From Tunturibacter gelidoferens (GTDB lineage: Bacteria; Acidobacteriota; Terriglobia; Terriglobales; Acidobacteriaceae), in contig NZ_CP132938.1 of assembly GCF_040358255.1 (NCBI RefSeq), forward strand, positions 2,480,001-2,544,000: DNA of 64,000 nt, written 5' to 3'. Numbering within the stretch: position 1 is the first letter of the stretch; the number at the start of each line of letters is the position of its first letter. Positions 46,618 to 56,381 of this stretch are shown here, one piece after another. The notes below the pieces were generated by a model. The model was not told where the DNA came from. It did no database searches and saw only the letters and a program-made list of their open reading frames with translations. A program made the position numbers and the translations under genes.

Positions 46618-47073
46618 TCAGGCGCGATCTTCGAGATCTTCGAAGAACAGAGCGTGGGTTGCGTCTGGGTCGTCGATGGGAGTGAAGCCCATTCTTTCGT
46701 AGAGGCGTGCTGCGCCGGCGTTTTCGGCGCGGAGACGGACGCAGCGGAAGCTCTTTCGGGCTTCTTGTACGAGGGTTGAGACCAGAGCCCGGCCGACTCC
46801 CTGGTTGCGCCATGCGGAGCGAACGTAGACGCGGCGGATACGGCCTGTTCCCGGTTCGGAAGTGAAGGGGTCGATGGTGAGTCCGCCGACTGCGACGAGT
46901 TGGCCGTGGTCGAGGTGGCCGCAGAGAACTTCGCCTGGGGCTTCGAAGCGATTGACTCCGCTGGCCCACTCGTCAACGAGCGTGTCGATGAAGTCGTAGC
47001 CGTCTCTCTTTGCCTCGGCGTGGAGTTCTTCTATTCCTGTGGTCGGCAACTTGATTTGTTGAATCGGGATCAT
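46618..47073 (-). CDS. GNAT-family N-acetyltransferase
   Basis: A 151-residue acetyltransferase. The acetyl-CoA-binding motif A is RRVYVRSAWRNQGVGRALVSTLVQEA, and motif B is VRLRAENAGAARLYERMGFTPI. Start at 47073 (MIPIQQIKLP) is preferred over an upstream in-frame ATG at 47190, since the domain begins shortly after. The substrate is unknown. It is on the strand opposite to ftsZ and shares with it a 239-base divergent region that carries the ftsZ promoter. Confidence 0.87.
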   Translation of the reverse strand: MIPIQQIKLPTTGIEELHAEAKRDGYDFIDTLVDEWASGVNRFEAPGEVLCGHLDHGQLVAVGGLTIDPFTSEPGTGRIRRVYVRSAWRNQGVGRALVSTLVQEARKSFRCVRLRAENAGAARLYERMGFTPIDDPDATHALFFEDLEDRA

Positions 47074-47312
47074 TTGTGATTGTAAGAGCGATGGGTTGGA
47101 TGCGTGATTGTGCGACTTAGTTCTTGCCCCAATCGAGACGACAGACGCTGACGCGGAATTGGTGATGGCACTCTCTGCCTGCCGCACCATATCAAAAGCG
47201 GTGCAAGTTTGCAGGGTTTGGAACCATGCGTGGTACGGGCGGTGGAAAACGGGGGTCGTGTGTTTGGCAAGGAGGTGGGAGAATTAAACAACTTTCAAGG
47301 AGTCCTGCTGCT

Positions 47313-48809
47313 ATGTCGAATCTGCCCAATGATCCTAACGATCCGAACGATCTCCGCATTCACTATCACGATGAGATACCGCATGGAGCGAGGATCAAGG
47401 TCATCGGCGTGGGCGGCGGCGGAAATAATGCCGTGAATCGCATGATCGCGGCGAATGTGGTTGGGGTTGAGTTTATTGCGGCGAATACGGATGTGCAGGC
47501 GCTGCAGGTTTCGAACGCGCCGGTGAAGCTGCAGCTTGGAGTGAAGCTGACGAGTGGACTGGGCGCGGGTGCAAACCCGGATGTGGGAAGGCGCGCGGCG
47601 CTGGAGGATTCGGACAAGATTATCGAGGCGCTTGAGGGCGCGGATATGGTGTTTGTGACTGCGGGGCTGGGCGGTGGTACGGGGACTGGAGCTGCTCCCG
47701 TGATTGCGAGCCTGGCGAGTGAGATGGGCGCGCTGACAGTGGCGGTGGTGACGCGGCCGTTCGCGTTTGAAGGCAAGCGGCGGATGCAGCAGGCTGAGCG
47801 CGGGATGCAGGAGCTGCTGGAGTCGGTCGATACCGTGATTGTGATTCCGAATGAGAAGCTGCTGGCGGTGGCGAAGGATGCTGGATTCTTTGAGAGCTTC
47901 CGGATTGCGGATGATGTGCTGAGGCAGGGCGTGCAGGGGATCTCGGACATTATCACGATTCCCGGTGTGATCAATCGTGACTTCGCCGATGTGAAGACGA
48001 CGATGGCGGGGATGGGCTACGCGGTGATGGGAACGGGCGTTCGGTCGGGCGCGAATCGTGCGGTGGAGGCTGCGATGGCTGCGATGGCTTCGCCGCTACT
48101 GGAGGCGGGAGCGATCGATGGGGCACGTGGGATACTGATCAACATCACGGGCTCGAGCAGCTTGAAGCTGAGTGAGGTGAACGAGGCTTCGAGCATTATT
48201 CAGAATGCGGCGCATGAGGATGCGAACATCATCTTCGGTGCGGTGCAGGACGAGTCGATGGGCGATGAGGTGAAGATCACCGTGATTGCGACTGGCTTCA
48301 AGCAGCAGGAGATGCCGCAGCGGCGGGAGCGCATGCTGGCGGAGGCGACGCTGCCTACGATGCGGTATGACGTGCCGATTCAGCCGCGCGTGGTGACTCC
48401 TCGACCTGCGTCGACACGGTTTGCGAGTGAGATGGAACCGGCCAGACCGGTGCACGAGGCGAACGAAGTGAAAGAGCCGGTCGGGAAGATGGAGATGAGT
48501 GGCCCGATTGAGCTGGTTCCGGTGCCGGCGTCGGTGTTTGATGATGACTTCTTCCGTGCTCCCGGGGCTCGGGGGGAGAGGGCTGCTGAGGTAAATCGGC
48601 CGGAGGGTGGACAAGTTGACCGGGCTAGAGATGTGACTCACTTTTCTGCGCCGGTGCGCGTCCAACAGGAGGACGTTCGCGGTGGGACGGACGAGGTGGC
48701 GGACTCCCAGGTTCGTGTTCCAGCATTTGGGAGTGCATCGGGGGCGTCTGCGGATCAAGCGGAGCCGGATGAGTTGGATATTCCCGCGTTTTTGCGGCGT
48801 GGGAACTGA
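47313..48809 (+). CDS. ftsZ: Cell division protein FtsZ
   Basis: A 498-residue tubulin-like GTPase that forms the division ring. The tubulin signature GGGTGTG is at residues 120-126, the N-terminal loop [15 protein letters not shown] precedes it, and the T7 loop is [15 protein letters not shown] variable linker of about 150 residues leads to the conserved tip [12 protein letters not shown], which binds FtsA. The ATG at 47313 has an AAGGAG site ten bases upstream; an upstream in-frame ATG at 47226 gives an unlikely N-terminus. The linker is longer than in Escherichia coli (total 383). Confidence 0.97.
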   Translation: MSNLPNDPNDPNDLRIHYHDEIPHGARIKVIGVGGGGNNAVNRMIAANVVGVEFIAANTDVQALQVSNAPVKLQLGVKLTSGLGAGANPDVGRRAALEDSDKIIEALEGADMVFVTAGLGGGTGTGAAPVIASLASEMGALTVAVVTRPFAFEGKRRMQQAERGMQELLESVDTVIVIPNEKLLAVAKDAGFFESFRIADDVLRQGVQGISDIITIPGVINRDFADVKTTMAGMGYAVMGTGVRSGANRAVEAAMAAMASPLLEAGAIDGARGILINITGSSSLKLSEVNEASSIIQNAAHEDANIIFGAVQDESMGDEVKITVIATGFKQQEMPQRRERMLAEATLPTMRYDVPIQPRVVTPRPASTRFASEMEPARPVHEANEVKEPVGKMEMSGPIELVPVPASVFDDDFFRAPGARGERAAEVNRPEGGQVDRARDVTHFSAPVRVQQEDVRGGTDEVADSQVRVPAFGSASGASADQAEPDELDIPAFLRRGN

Positions 48810-48948
48810 TGGTACAACTGATTTCTGTACGAGTAGCACGGATGGGGAAGGGTGCTGCTCGACGGATTGTGTTGAATTAGTATTTTATTAGATGAATTGT
48901 GGATCGATGGCAGTTCGATTGCAGTCAAATCAATAAGAGGGATCGCCT

Positions 48949-50196
48949 GTGTCGAGATCAATGAAGGTTTTTGGCGCGCTTCTCTTCGGCCTTGTCCTTG
49001 GTGCTGGAGTGAGTGCTAACGCAACGACGAGTACCACTGGGAAGGCCAGGCGGCACTCTGCTGGGACGGCTCGGGTTGCGACTACGGTGAAACCTCATTC
49101 GGGGGCTTCGCGCTCAGCCGCGAGGGGTACGACGCACGTCGTTGCAACGCATGGGTTTGTGGGGCATCATCGAGGAGCCCGGCCGACTCTGGCTGTGCGG
49201 CGGACACGATATCAGGAACACTTTTCTGCAAGTTCGTTTGCTGACAATCTCACATTGGGCGACATCGTCGATGGAGAAGACCCGTTGGTTCGGGCGGCGG
49301 CGATTGAGGCGTTGGGCAATATGAACGGCACTGCGATCGCGATTGATCCTTCTACGGGACGGATTCTGGCGATGGTAAACCAGAAGCTGGCGCTGTCGAG
49401 AGGGGCTGAGCCCTGCTCGACGATCAAGCTGACGGTGGCTCTGGCTGCGCTGGAGGAAGGTATCGTTCGCAAAGATACACCGGTGAATCTGGGCGGGCAC
49501 TATCACCTAACGATGACCGAGGCTTTGGCTCACTCGAATAACCTTTATTTTGAGACTCTTGGGCGGCAGCTCGGATTTGAGCGCGTCAAGCACTATGCCA
49601 ATGAATTTGGGCTTGGCGAGCTGGCTGGATACCACATTCAGGGCGAGCAGCTCGGGACTTATCCAGATGAGGTATTGCCTGCGTCGTTGGGTGGTGTGGG
49701 GAGAATGTGCTCGTTCGGCGAGAGCGTTTCGATGACTCCGCTGCAGCTGGGGGCTCTGGTTTCGGCGATTGCCAATGGCGGAACGCTTTATTATCTGCAA
49801 CATCCCGAGACTGCGGCAGACATGGCTACGTTTGAGCCCAAGGTGAAGAGGGTGCTGGACATCGCTCCGCTGATTCCGGAGATTTCCGTGGGAATGTCAG
49901 GTGCGGTGCAGTATGGAACGGCGCGTTCTCTGCGGGCTAACTTCAGCCAGTTTCCAGTCATGGGCAAGACGGGTACCTGCTCCAATAATGGCACTCGATT
50001 CGGGTGGTTTGGGTCTTTTGCGGATACGCCGAAGGGGCAGATTGTGACTGTATTTTTCCTGGAGGGCGGACGGCCCACCTTTGGTCCAAAAGCGGCTGAG
50101 TTGACCGGGGAGTTTTACCGGGCGCTGTGGGACAAGGATTATTTTTTACAGAAGCCGACGGTTGAAACCAGTGGGGTTATGGGCGGTTCTGAGTAG
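48949..50196 (+). CDS. Penicillin-binding transpeptidase-domain protein (no dimerisation domain)
   Basis: A 415-residue exported or membrane-anchored protein with an N-terminal signal segment (residues 5-24) and a basic Ser/Thr/Arg/His-rich stretch to about residue 90. The transpeptidase domain has all three motifs: nucleophile S157-TIK, SNN at 196-198 and KTGT at 340-343. It lacks the FtsI-type dimerisation domain, so it is neither FtsI nor a class A PBP. The GTG at 48949 or ATG at 48961 may start it. It follows ftsZ by 139 bases in the same orientation, suggesting a division-linked wall role. Confidence 0.88.
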   Translation: MSRSMKVFGALLFGLVLGAGVSANATTSTTGKARRHSAGTARVATTVKPHSGASRSAARGTTHVVATHGFVGHHRGARPTLAVRRTRYQEHFSASSFADNLTLGDIVDGEDPLVRAAAIEALGNMNGTAIAIDPSTGRILAMVNQKLALSRGAEPCSTIKLTVALAALEEGIVRKDTPVNLGGHYHLTMTEALAHSNNLYFETLGRQLGFERVKHYANEFGLGELAGYHIQGEQLGTYPDEVLPASLGGVGRMCSFGESVSMTPLQLGALVSAIANGGTLYYLQHPETAADMATFEPKVKRVLDIAPLIPEISVGMSGAVQYGTARSLRANFSQFPVMGKTGTCSNNGTRFGWFGSFADTPKGQIVTVFFLEGGRPTFGPKAAELTGEFYRALWDKDYFLQKPTVETSGVMGGSE

Positions 50197-50625
50197 GGTT
50201 GTGGCTCGGAATGGTAGAAAACGCTGGTAAGAACGTGGTGGCAGCGTGGTTTTTGGTGGTGGAGACGTGGTGACTGGCGGCGTCTTTTTGAGTTGCTAAA
50301 AAAGTGCCACTTTTTTTGAATTAATTTGCTCTTCATCCCTCCTGAGATTTGAATTTCGACTGGCTCGGCCTCGCGGTGAGGTGGAGCCTTTTCCTTTTGA
50401 TCGCTTTGTGGCTGCGGTGTAGTAGTCGATGTTCCAGCATTCGCGGCACGGTGGCAGCCGGGTGATCATGGAGCCGCCATTCGCTGAGGCGACCGGTGGA
50501 GACGGGGCCGGTGTGCCCCACGTACATCTTCTTTGTTGGGGGCGGAATAAACTTCTATTTGGACCCGGTGAAGGTGCGGTGGTCGTCGTCTTGGCTTCGG
50601 CGGGGGAATCGCGTAGAAGGGAAAG
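50197..50625. other. Intergenic spacer PBP / NAD(P)HX repair gene, no gene
   Basis: 429 bases. The first part holds three CGTGGT repeats (50234, 50247, 50264 region) and an AT-rich hairpin-like AAAAAGTGCCACTTTTT near 50299-50315 that could be a weak terminator. Open frames on either strand show no family and are not called. Confidence 0.45.
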
Positions 50626-52239
50626 ATGAAGATTCTTACGGCGACAGAGATGCAGGCGGTGGATCGGTGGACTGCGGAGGAGTTTGGGGTATCCCTGGAT
50701 AAGTTGATGGAGGCGGCTGGCGAGGCGGTGGCTCAGTTCTGTCTGCGGCAGTATCCGGTGGCGATGCGGGTGGTGGTGTTGTGTGGGAAGGGCAACAACG
50801 GCGGGGATGGTTTTGTTGCGGCGCGGGTGCTGGCGCAGGCGGGGCGATTGGTGCGGGTAGTTTTGCTGGGACGGGTGGATGAGGTCAGGGGAGAGGCGGC
50901 TACGGCGCTGAAGCGGCTGATGAAGGAGTTTTCGTCTGTTGAGGTGGATGAGGTGGGGGATGAGGCCGGGCTGACGGCCTGCGCAAATGCTGTGGGGGAG
51001 GCGGAGTTGTTGCTGGATGCGTTGGTTGGGACTGGATTCAAGCCGCCGCTGCGTGGGCTTGCGGTTTTGTTGCGGGAGATGGTGGAGAAGCTGGAGACTC
51101 CGGTGGTGGCCGTGGATCTGCCTTCGGGGTGGGATGCGAATTCGGTGGAGCAGACCGCAGAGGGCTCGTTTCGGGCCGACGCTGTGGTGACCTTTACGGC
51201 GCCGAAGATAGCGCATGTGTTTGGGCACCTGACGCGGAGTGAAAAGAGCGGCGGGGCGTTTGGGCCGGTAGTGGTTGCGGCGATCGGGTCTCCTGAGGAT
51301 GCCGTGGTTTCGGCGAGTGGGTTGACGTGGGCGGGTGCTTCGAAGGCGCTGGCAGAGAGGCCGCGGGATGTGAATTCGAATAAAGGCAAGTTCGGGCACG
51401 TGTTGGTGGTGGGGGGAAGCTATGGGAAGGCGGGGGCTCCGGCGATGGCGTCGTTGGCGTGTTTGCGGGCGGGGGCAGGGCTGGTGACGGCTGCGGTGCC
51501 GAAGAGCATCCTGGATTCTGTGACGCGGATTGCGCCGGAGTTGATGATGGTGCCGCTGGCGGAGGGGACCAAGGGCGCGGTTTCGTTCAAGAATCTGGAT
51601 GGGGCGAAGCTGGATGCGCTGGTGAAGAGGATTTCGGTTGTGGCAGTGGGTCCTGGGCTGTCGACCGAGGGGGATGCTCCTGCATTTGCGCGACAGATCG
51701 TGGAGAAGACCACGGTACCGGTGGTGATCGATGCGGATGCGCTGAATGCTTTTGAGGGAAAGACGGATTTGCTGAATGGGGAGGGACGGGTGATGGTTCT
51801 GACGCCGCATCCAGGGGAGATGGCGCGGTTGGCTGGGATGACGGTGAAAGAGGTGGAGGCGGATCGCGTGGGGCTGGCACGGAGGTTTGCGACGAAGCAC
51901 AAGCTGACGCTGGTGCTGAAGGGGTGGCGAACCCTTATTGCGCATCCGGATGGTTCGATTGCCGTGAACACGAGTGGGAATCCGGCGATGGCGAAGGGCG
52001 GGAGTGGGGATATTCTGACGGGGATTGTGGCCGCGATGCTTGCTCAGTTTCCGAATGATGTGGCTCGCGCCGTGGAGACAGCGGTGTACCTGCACGGTCT
52101 GGCTGCGGACTATGCAGCGCATGCGATGGATGAGCATACTGTACTTGCAACCGATACCGTTACACATTTGTCGGATGCGTTTCGATATCGAGTGAGGGAT
52201 GAGGATGGGTTGGTTTGGATTTGCGGGTTGCGAGGATAG
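50626..52239 (+). CDS. nnr: Bifunctional NAD(P)HX epimerase / ADP-dependent dehydratase
   Basis: A 537-residue repair enzyme that restores hydrated NAD(P)H. The N-terminal YjeF domain (residues 1-215) has CGKGNNGGDGFVAARVL and LPSGWDANS. The C-terminal kinase-like domain (230-520) has KFGHVLVVGGSYGKAGAPAMA, VVIDADALNAF, LTPHPGEMARL and the ATP/ADP loop GNPAMAKGGSGDILTGIVAAML. Fusion of the two is common. In some bacteria this gene lies near tsaE, but not here. Confidence 0.96.
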   Translation: MKILTATEMQAVDRWTAEEFGVSLDKLMEAAGEAVAQFCLRQYPVAMRVVVLCGKGNNGGDGFVAARVLAQAGRLVRVVLLGRVDEVRGEAATALKRLMKEFSSVEVDEVGDEAGLTACANAVGEAELLLDALVGTGFKPPLRGLAVLLREMVEKLETPVVAVDLPSGWDANSVEQTAEGSFRADAVVTFTAPKIAHVFGHLTRSEKSGGAFGPVVVAAIGSPEDAVVSASGLTWAGASKALAERPRDVNSNKGKFGHVLVVGGSYGKAGAPAMASLACLRAGAGLVTAAVPKSILDSVTRIAPELMMVPLAEGTKGAVSFKNLDGAKLDALVKRISVVAVGPGLSTEGDAPAFARQIVEKTTVPVVIDADALNAFEGKTDLLNGEGRVMVLTPHPGEMARLAGMTVKEVEADRVGLARRFATKHKLTLVLKGWRTLIAHPDGSIAVNTSGNPAMAKGGSGDILTGIVAAMLAQFPNDVARAVETAVYLHGLAADYAAHAMDEHTVLATDTVTHLSDAFRYRVRDEDGLVWICGLRG

Positions 52240-52396
52240 AGCTAGAAGCGGATGCGGTTTGCGTCGCTTTTAGATTGTGTGGAACCAGAGTCTGTTTAGC
52301 CCGCAACGCACGAGATGCGCCATATCAACTGCCCGTTTGCTATTTGCTCCGCGATTATGTCGTTCCTCTCGCGCAGCAATGCCGACATGTATAGAG

Positions 52397-53989
52397 CTAG
52401 TGAGCGGACGCCTGCATTCCTTTGGGAGGTTTCTGCATCAGGAGTGCCATCGGGATCATGCATGCGCAGAAGACGGCCAACATACTAAGAACATCGATAT
52501 AGGAGAGCACGCTCGCTTGTGCCTCCAGACTTTGATAGATGCGCAGACAGGCGCCTCTCTGCGCATCGGAGAGCGCGGCCGAGCCATGTTGCAGGCTGGA
52601 CGTGAGTGCGTGTACGGAACTCATCCATTGCTGGCTGCTGCCGACGACATTCTGTACCAGGTACGTCTGGTGGACCTGCTGATGACGAGCGAGCACGGTG
52701 GTGAAGAATGATGTTCCGGCTGAGCCGCCGATATTGCGCGCGAGATTTGATAGCCCGGAGACATCGTTGTTCTTACGAGGATCTATTCCCAGATAGATCA
52801 TTGAATTGATGGGCACAAATAGAAACGCTAAGCCAATGGATTGATAGAAGCGCAGGACGGCGGCGTAACTAAAGCTCATCTGCAGATCGAGACTGGTCAT
52901 GTGAAAGAGCGCAACGGCGATGCTGGCGAATCCAAACATAATCAGGTAGCGGCCATCGATGCGAGAGATCAGGATGCCGACGATTGGCATGCAGATGATC
53001 GTCGCCAGACCACCCGAGGACATTGCCATCCCAGCGCTCTCGGCGGTGTATCCCATCAACGATTGGAGCAGTTGCGGCAGCAGGACCGTAGTGGCGTAGA
53101 GAGTAAAGCCGAGAACGAACATCATCAGGAATGAGACGGAGAAGTTTCTTCGGGTGAAGAGCCGGAGATCGAGAATCGGCTTGCTCTCAACTCGTTCCTG
53201 TCGAAGCTCCCAGATCACCAGACAGGCGAGGCCGATTACGGTGACCGCGAGGAAGGAGACGATGAAATGCGATGAGAACCAATCGTCCTGCTGGCCTTTG
53301 TCGAGCACGACCTCCAGCGAGCCGAATGTCAGGGCGATCAGACCGAAGCCGACGTAGTCGAGCTTGAATCCTCCTCTGCGCGCCGCCTTTACTTCTTCTT
53401 TGATCGCGGGAGGATCTTCAATGAGGCGATGGGTGAGAAAGAGAGACAAGATGGCGACGGGGATGTTGATGAAGAAGATCCAACGCCAGTCATAGTTGTC
53501 GGTTATCCAACCTCCCAAGGTCGGGCCGACGATGGGTGCTGTGATGACGGCGAGTCCGTAGACGGCGAAGGCCTGTCCCCGTTTCTCTGGCGGAAACGTG
53601 TCGGCAAGGATTGACTGCTCCGACGGCTGCAGACCTCCGCCACCTAGACGCTGGATGACTCGGAAGAACAAGAGGAGAGGAAGCGACGGAGCCAGCCCGC
53701 ACAGGAATGAGCTAATACCGAAGACGGCGACGCAGGTCATGTAGAAGCGTTTGCGCCCGATGATGGTGCCCAGGTAGGCCCCTACAGGAAGTACGACTGC
53801 ATTCGCCACAAGGTAAGAGGTAATCACCCAGGTTGACTCGTCCTGCGATGCTCCGAGTGATCCGGCGATATGAGGCAAGGCTACGTTGGCGATGGACGTA
53901 TCCAGAACCTCCATGATGGTCGCCAAAGTCACGGTCACGGCGATGATCCAGGGGTTATGTTTTGGCTTGTATCCTACGGTTGCGTTCAT
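52397..53989 (-). CDS. MFS drug transporter, DHA2 (EmrB/QacA) family
   Basis: A 530-residue proton-driven exporter with about 14 hydrophobic helices. The start TLATIMEVLDTSIANVALPHIAGSLGAS matches motif D1 of DHA2 transporters, and the motif A-like sequence is VLPVGAYLGTIIGRKRFY. The motif C region reads VYGLAVITAPIVGPTLGGWITDNYDWRWIFFINIP, broken here for length. It is divergent from the TetR regulator, with a palindromic operator in between. No EmrA-like adaptor is adjacent. The substrate is unknown. Confidence 0.93.
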   Translation of the reverse strand: MNATVGYKPKHNPWIIAVTVTLATIMEVLDTSIANVALPHIAGSLGASQDESTWVITSYLVANAVVLPVGAYLGTIIGRKRFYMTCVAVFGISSFLCGLAPSLPLLLFFRVIQRLGGGGLQPSEQSILADTFPPEKRGQAFAVYGLAVITAPIVGPTLGGWITDNYDWRWIFFINIPVAILSLFLTHRLIEDPPAIKEEVKAARRGGFKLDYVGFGLIALTFGSLEVVLDKGQQDDWFSSHFIVSFLAVTVIGLACLVIWELRQERVESKPILDLRLFTRRNFSVSFLMMFVLGFTLYATTVLLPQLLQSLMGYTAESAGMAMSSGGLATIICMPIVGILISRIDGRYLIMFGFASIAVALFHMTSLDLQMSFSYAAVLRFYQSIGLAFLFVPINSMIYLGIDPRKNNDVSGLSNLARNIGGSAGTSFFTTVLARHQQVHQTYLVQNVVGSSQQWMSSVHALTSSLQHGSAALSDAQRGACLRIYQSLEAQASVLSYIDVLSMLAVFCACMIPMALLMQKPPKGMQASAH

Positions 53990-54013
53990 TCAACATCCTC
54001 AGTCATCGTATTA

Positions 54014-54037
54014 GTACAGTACCGTATGGTATCGTAC
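54014..54037. promoter_or_regulatory. Palindromic operator between the MFS and TetR genes
   Basis: A 24-base imperfect palindrome whose left half, GTACAGTACCGT, matches the reverse complement of the right half at 9 of 12 positions. It lies between the divergent MFS and TetR start codons, 24 bases from the former and 57 from the latter. TetR-family repressors bind such sites as dimers, so this is the expected site for the adjacent regulator. Confidence 0.65.
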
Positions 54038-54094
54038 AAATATATTGGATCGCCAATCAGCCATAAGGATTCAGGAAAAAACTAGAATGGAAGC

Positions 54095-54805
54095 ATGAAG
54101 AAGACAGTGGCAAAGTACCCAGCAAACAGCAGAGTACCGCCCCCAGGATCTCGATCCGATTTGCGCCTTGAAGACAGCCGTGTCGCAGAACTGCTGGACA
54201 TTGCTTCCCAGGTCTTTCTCGAGAACGGCTTTGCCAGCGCCAGTATGAACGAAATCGCGAGACTCTCGAACTCTTCAAAGACGACCTTTTACTCTCGCTT
54301 CCCTACGAAAGAGAAGCTCTTCATCGCTGTGATGGAACGACGAATGGAGACTGTGCTGGGAGAAGTGACAGCTCCTCTTCCGGCCGAATCGCCGATCGAT
54401 GTTGCTTTGAAAGAATATGGCACCCGGTTTCTACGGTTCGCTCTTTCAGACGAGCAGATCACCCTGTTGCGGATCATCTCCATGGAGTCCGTACGCTTCC
54501 CTGAGTTGGGTGAGCGCTTTTATGAACTGGGCCCAAAGCGAGGGCAGACATTTCTGGCGGGCTATTTTCAGGAGCAGATCAAGTTGGGACATCTGGTGAG
54601 AGATGATCCATGGACCATGGCAGAACATTTGATTAGTCTGCTCTCTGGTGGCCTTGTCCGTTGGCGTATTCTGGGCCTTCAGACTGGAACCCGAACCAAA
54701 GACAAACAACAGGAGCATGTCGCTGGAGTTTTAAAGGTCTTTCTACGAGCCTATGGAACTCCCACTCCGATCAAGGGCTACAAGATGACGCGATCGAGAA
54801 AATAG
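54095..54805 (+). CDS. TetR/AcrR-family regulator
   Basis: A 236-residue repressor-type protein. After an N-terminal basic tail, the helix-turn-helix is LLDIASQVFLENGFASASMNEIARLSNSSKTTFYSRFPTKEKLF; the rest is a helical ligand-binding and dimerisation domain (RFLRFALSDEQITLLRIISMES). It is divergent from the MFS gene and is predicted to repress it and itself through the palindrome. Inducer unknown. It is convergent with the outer membrane factor gene. Confidence 0.92.
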   Translation: MKKTVAKYPANSRVPPPGSRSDLRLEDSRVAELLDIASQVFLENGFASASMNEIARLSNSSKTTFYSRFPTKEKLFIAVMERRMETVLGEVTAPLPAESPIDVALKEYGTRFLRFALSDEQITLLRIISMESVRFPELGERFYELGPKRGQTFLAGYFQEQIKLGHLVRDDPWTMAEHLISLLSGGLVRWRILGLQTGTRTKDKQQEHVAGVLKVFLRAYGTPTPIKGYKMTRSRK

Positions 54806-54908
54806 GGGAGCAGGGATGAAAACTTTGATGTGTCCGCGGAGAGAGGAACAGTGACCAAGCAGCTTCGGACGATCACTGCCGAGTTTGGACTCTTTCCTTG
54901 GTACAAGG

Positions 54909-56372
54909 TTAGGGTGTTTTGGATCCGGTCCATCCTCCGCCAAGAGATTTGATGAGGACCACGGAGGCAGTCATTCGCTGGCCGGCGATCTGGGAAGAAG
55001 TTCGCTCATTGGACAAGACGCTCTGCTGCGCAAAGACGACATCAAGATAGCTGACGAGTCCGGCCTTGTAGCGTTGCATCGCAATCTGTTCTGTGCGCTC
55101 GGAATCGGCCACTGCCAGCGCCTGCGAACGGGATTGGTTAGAGAGGTACTGGAGCGCCGATAGCTGGTCCTCGACCTCCTGATAAGAGACAAGGACTGTT
55201 TTCTCGTATTGGGCGAGTGACTCGCGATAGGCTGCCTGTGCTTGATCGACTCCCGCTCGCAGCCTCCCTCCCGTAAATATGGGAGCAGTCGCAGAGGCGG
55301 CGAGAGATGCGATGGTGTTTTGCCAATTCAGCAGACTGACGGCGTTGGTGCTTTCGTAGCCGACCAGACCTGTAAGCGAGATCTGGGGAAAGTATGCAGC
55401 CTTTGCAACGCCGATGCGGGCAGTCGCAGCAGCAACATTGCGATCCGACTCCGCGATGTCGGGTCGTCTCGTAAGTAGATCAGCCGGCAATCCAACTGGA
55501 ATCTCTGGCGGCGTAGGGTTGTCGGGCAGGATCGGAACAGACAGGCTCTCCACTGTGCGCCCCAGCAAGACGGCAAGTGCATGTTCCAGCTGCGCGCGCT
55601 GAATCTCGAGCGCTTGCTTCTCGGCGGCTGTCTGATCGAGAAGCGTCTTTGCCTGCGCTACCTCCAGGTCACTGCTCAGACCATGTTGAAAGCGGCTCGT
55701 GGTGAGATCGAATCCTTGCTGAAGGTCAGCCAGCGTCCGATCGAGAATCCGGAGTTCCTGATCGCTCTCACGAAGACTGTAGTAATCGATGGCTATGGTT
55801 GTCTCGGTCTCCAGGCGAACGAATCTTAGGTCGGCCTCCGATGCCTGTTGTGTGGCACGCGCGGCCTGAAGCGATCGCCTCAGGCGTCCCCATGCGTCGA
55901 CTTCATAACTTGCAACCAAGGGCATCACAATATCGTTATAAGTTGCGGCATGTCCGTTGGTATTTCCGTTATTCGGACGATTCTGCGCCTCGCGTGTACG
56001 AGAGACTCCAGGCGCAGCGCCCACGGTCGGGAGCAAATAAGAACGCGCGGAAGCGGTGAGGGCTGTCGCTTCATCTACATGCGCGATGGCAATTTTTATG
56101 TCTCGATTTGCTGAGTCGCTTTGGATCTCGAAATCGTCGAGCACCGGGTCGTGAAAGACCTTCCACCAATCGCTATATGAGATGGCAGCCGGTGGGATGG
56201 TCTCAGAGGATGTTCCAGTAGTACTCCCATTGAATGCTGGTGGGACCGGCGCGGATGGCACGTGATAGTTAGGCCCAACCATACATCCCGCGATCATTAC
56301 GGTCATCGCTCCTGTCAATGCGAATGACGTCAAGCGTCTGACGTACTTGTGTCGGTGTCTTAGTTTTCGCAT
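54909..56372 (-). CDS. Outer membrane efflux lipoprotein (NodT/OprM family)
   Basis: A 487-residue outer-membrane channel of tripartite efflux pumps. The lipobox is MTVMIAGC, with acylation at the Cys, followed by MVGPNYHVPSAPVPPAF, the typical start of NodT proteins. Two OEP repeats follow (ALTASARSYLLPTVGAAPGVSR; RIGVAKAAYFPQISLTGLVGY). The end QRYKAGLVSYLDVVFAQQSVL is also a family mark. It follows the adaptor gene by ten bases and is the last gene of the efflux operon. Confidence 0.95.
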   Translation of the reverse strand: MRKLRHRHKYVRRLTSFALTGAMTVMIAGCMVGPNYHVPSAPVPPAFNGSTTGTSSETIPPAAISYSDWWKVFHDPVLDDFEIQSDSANRDIKIAIAHVDEATALTASARSYLLPTVGAAPGVSRTREAQNRPNNGNTNGHAATYNDIVMPLVASYEVDAWGRLRRSLQAARATQQASEADLRFVRLETETTIAIDYYSLRESDQELRILDRTLADLQQGFDLTTSRFQHGLSSDLEVAQAKTLLDQTAAEKQALEIQRAQLEHALAVLLGRTVESLSVPILPDNPTPPEIPVGLPADLLTRRPDIAESDRNVAAATARIGVAKAAYFPQISLTGLVGYESTNAVSLLNWQNTIASLAASATAPIFTGGRLRAGVDQAQAAYRESLAQYEKTVLVSYQEVEDQLSALQYLSNQSRSQALAVADSERTEQIAMQRYKAGLVSYLDVVFAQQSVLSNERTSSQIAGQRMTASVVLIKSLGGGWTGSKTP

Positions 56373-56381
56373 GGTCTCCCC

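Noticed and set aside
46502..46969. N-terminal extension of the STAS gene frame
   Set aside because: The added residues are Arg/Pro/Ser-rich and antisense-like over the GNAT gene; the domain begins at the ATG at 46501.
50333..50527. 64-codon minus-strand frame MYVGHTGPVS in the spacer after the PBP gene
   Set aside because: The opening recalls GIY-YIG-like text only superficially; no motif follows and it is too short to support.
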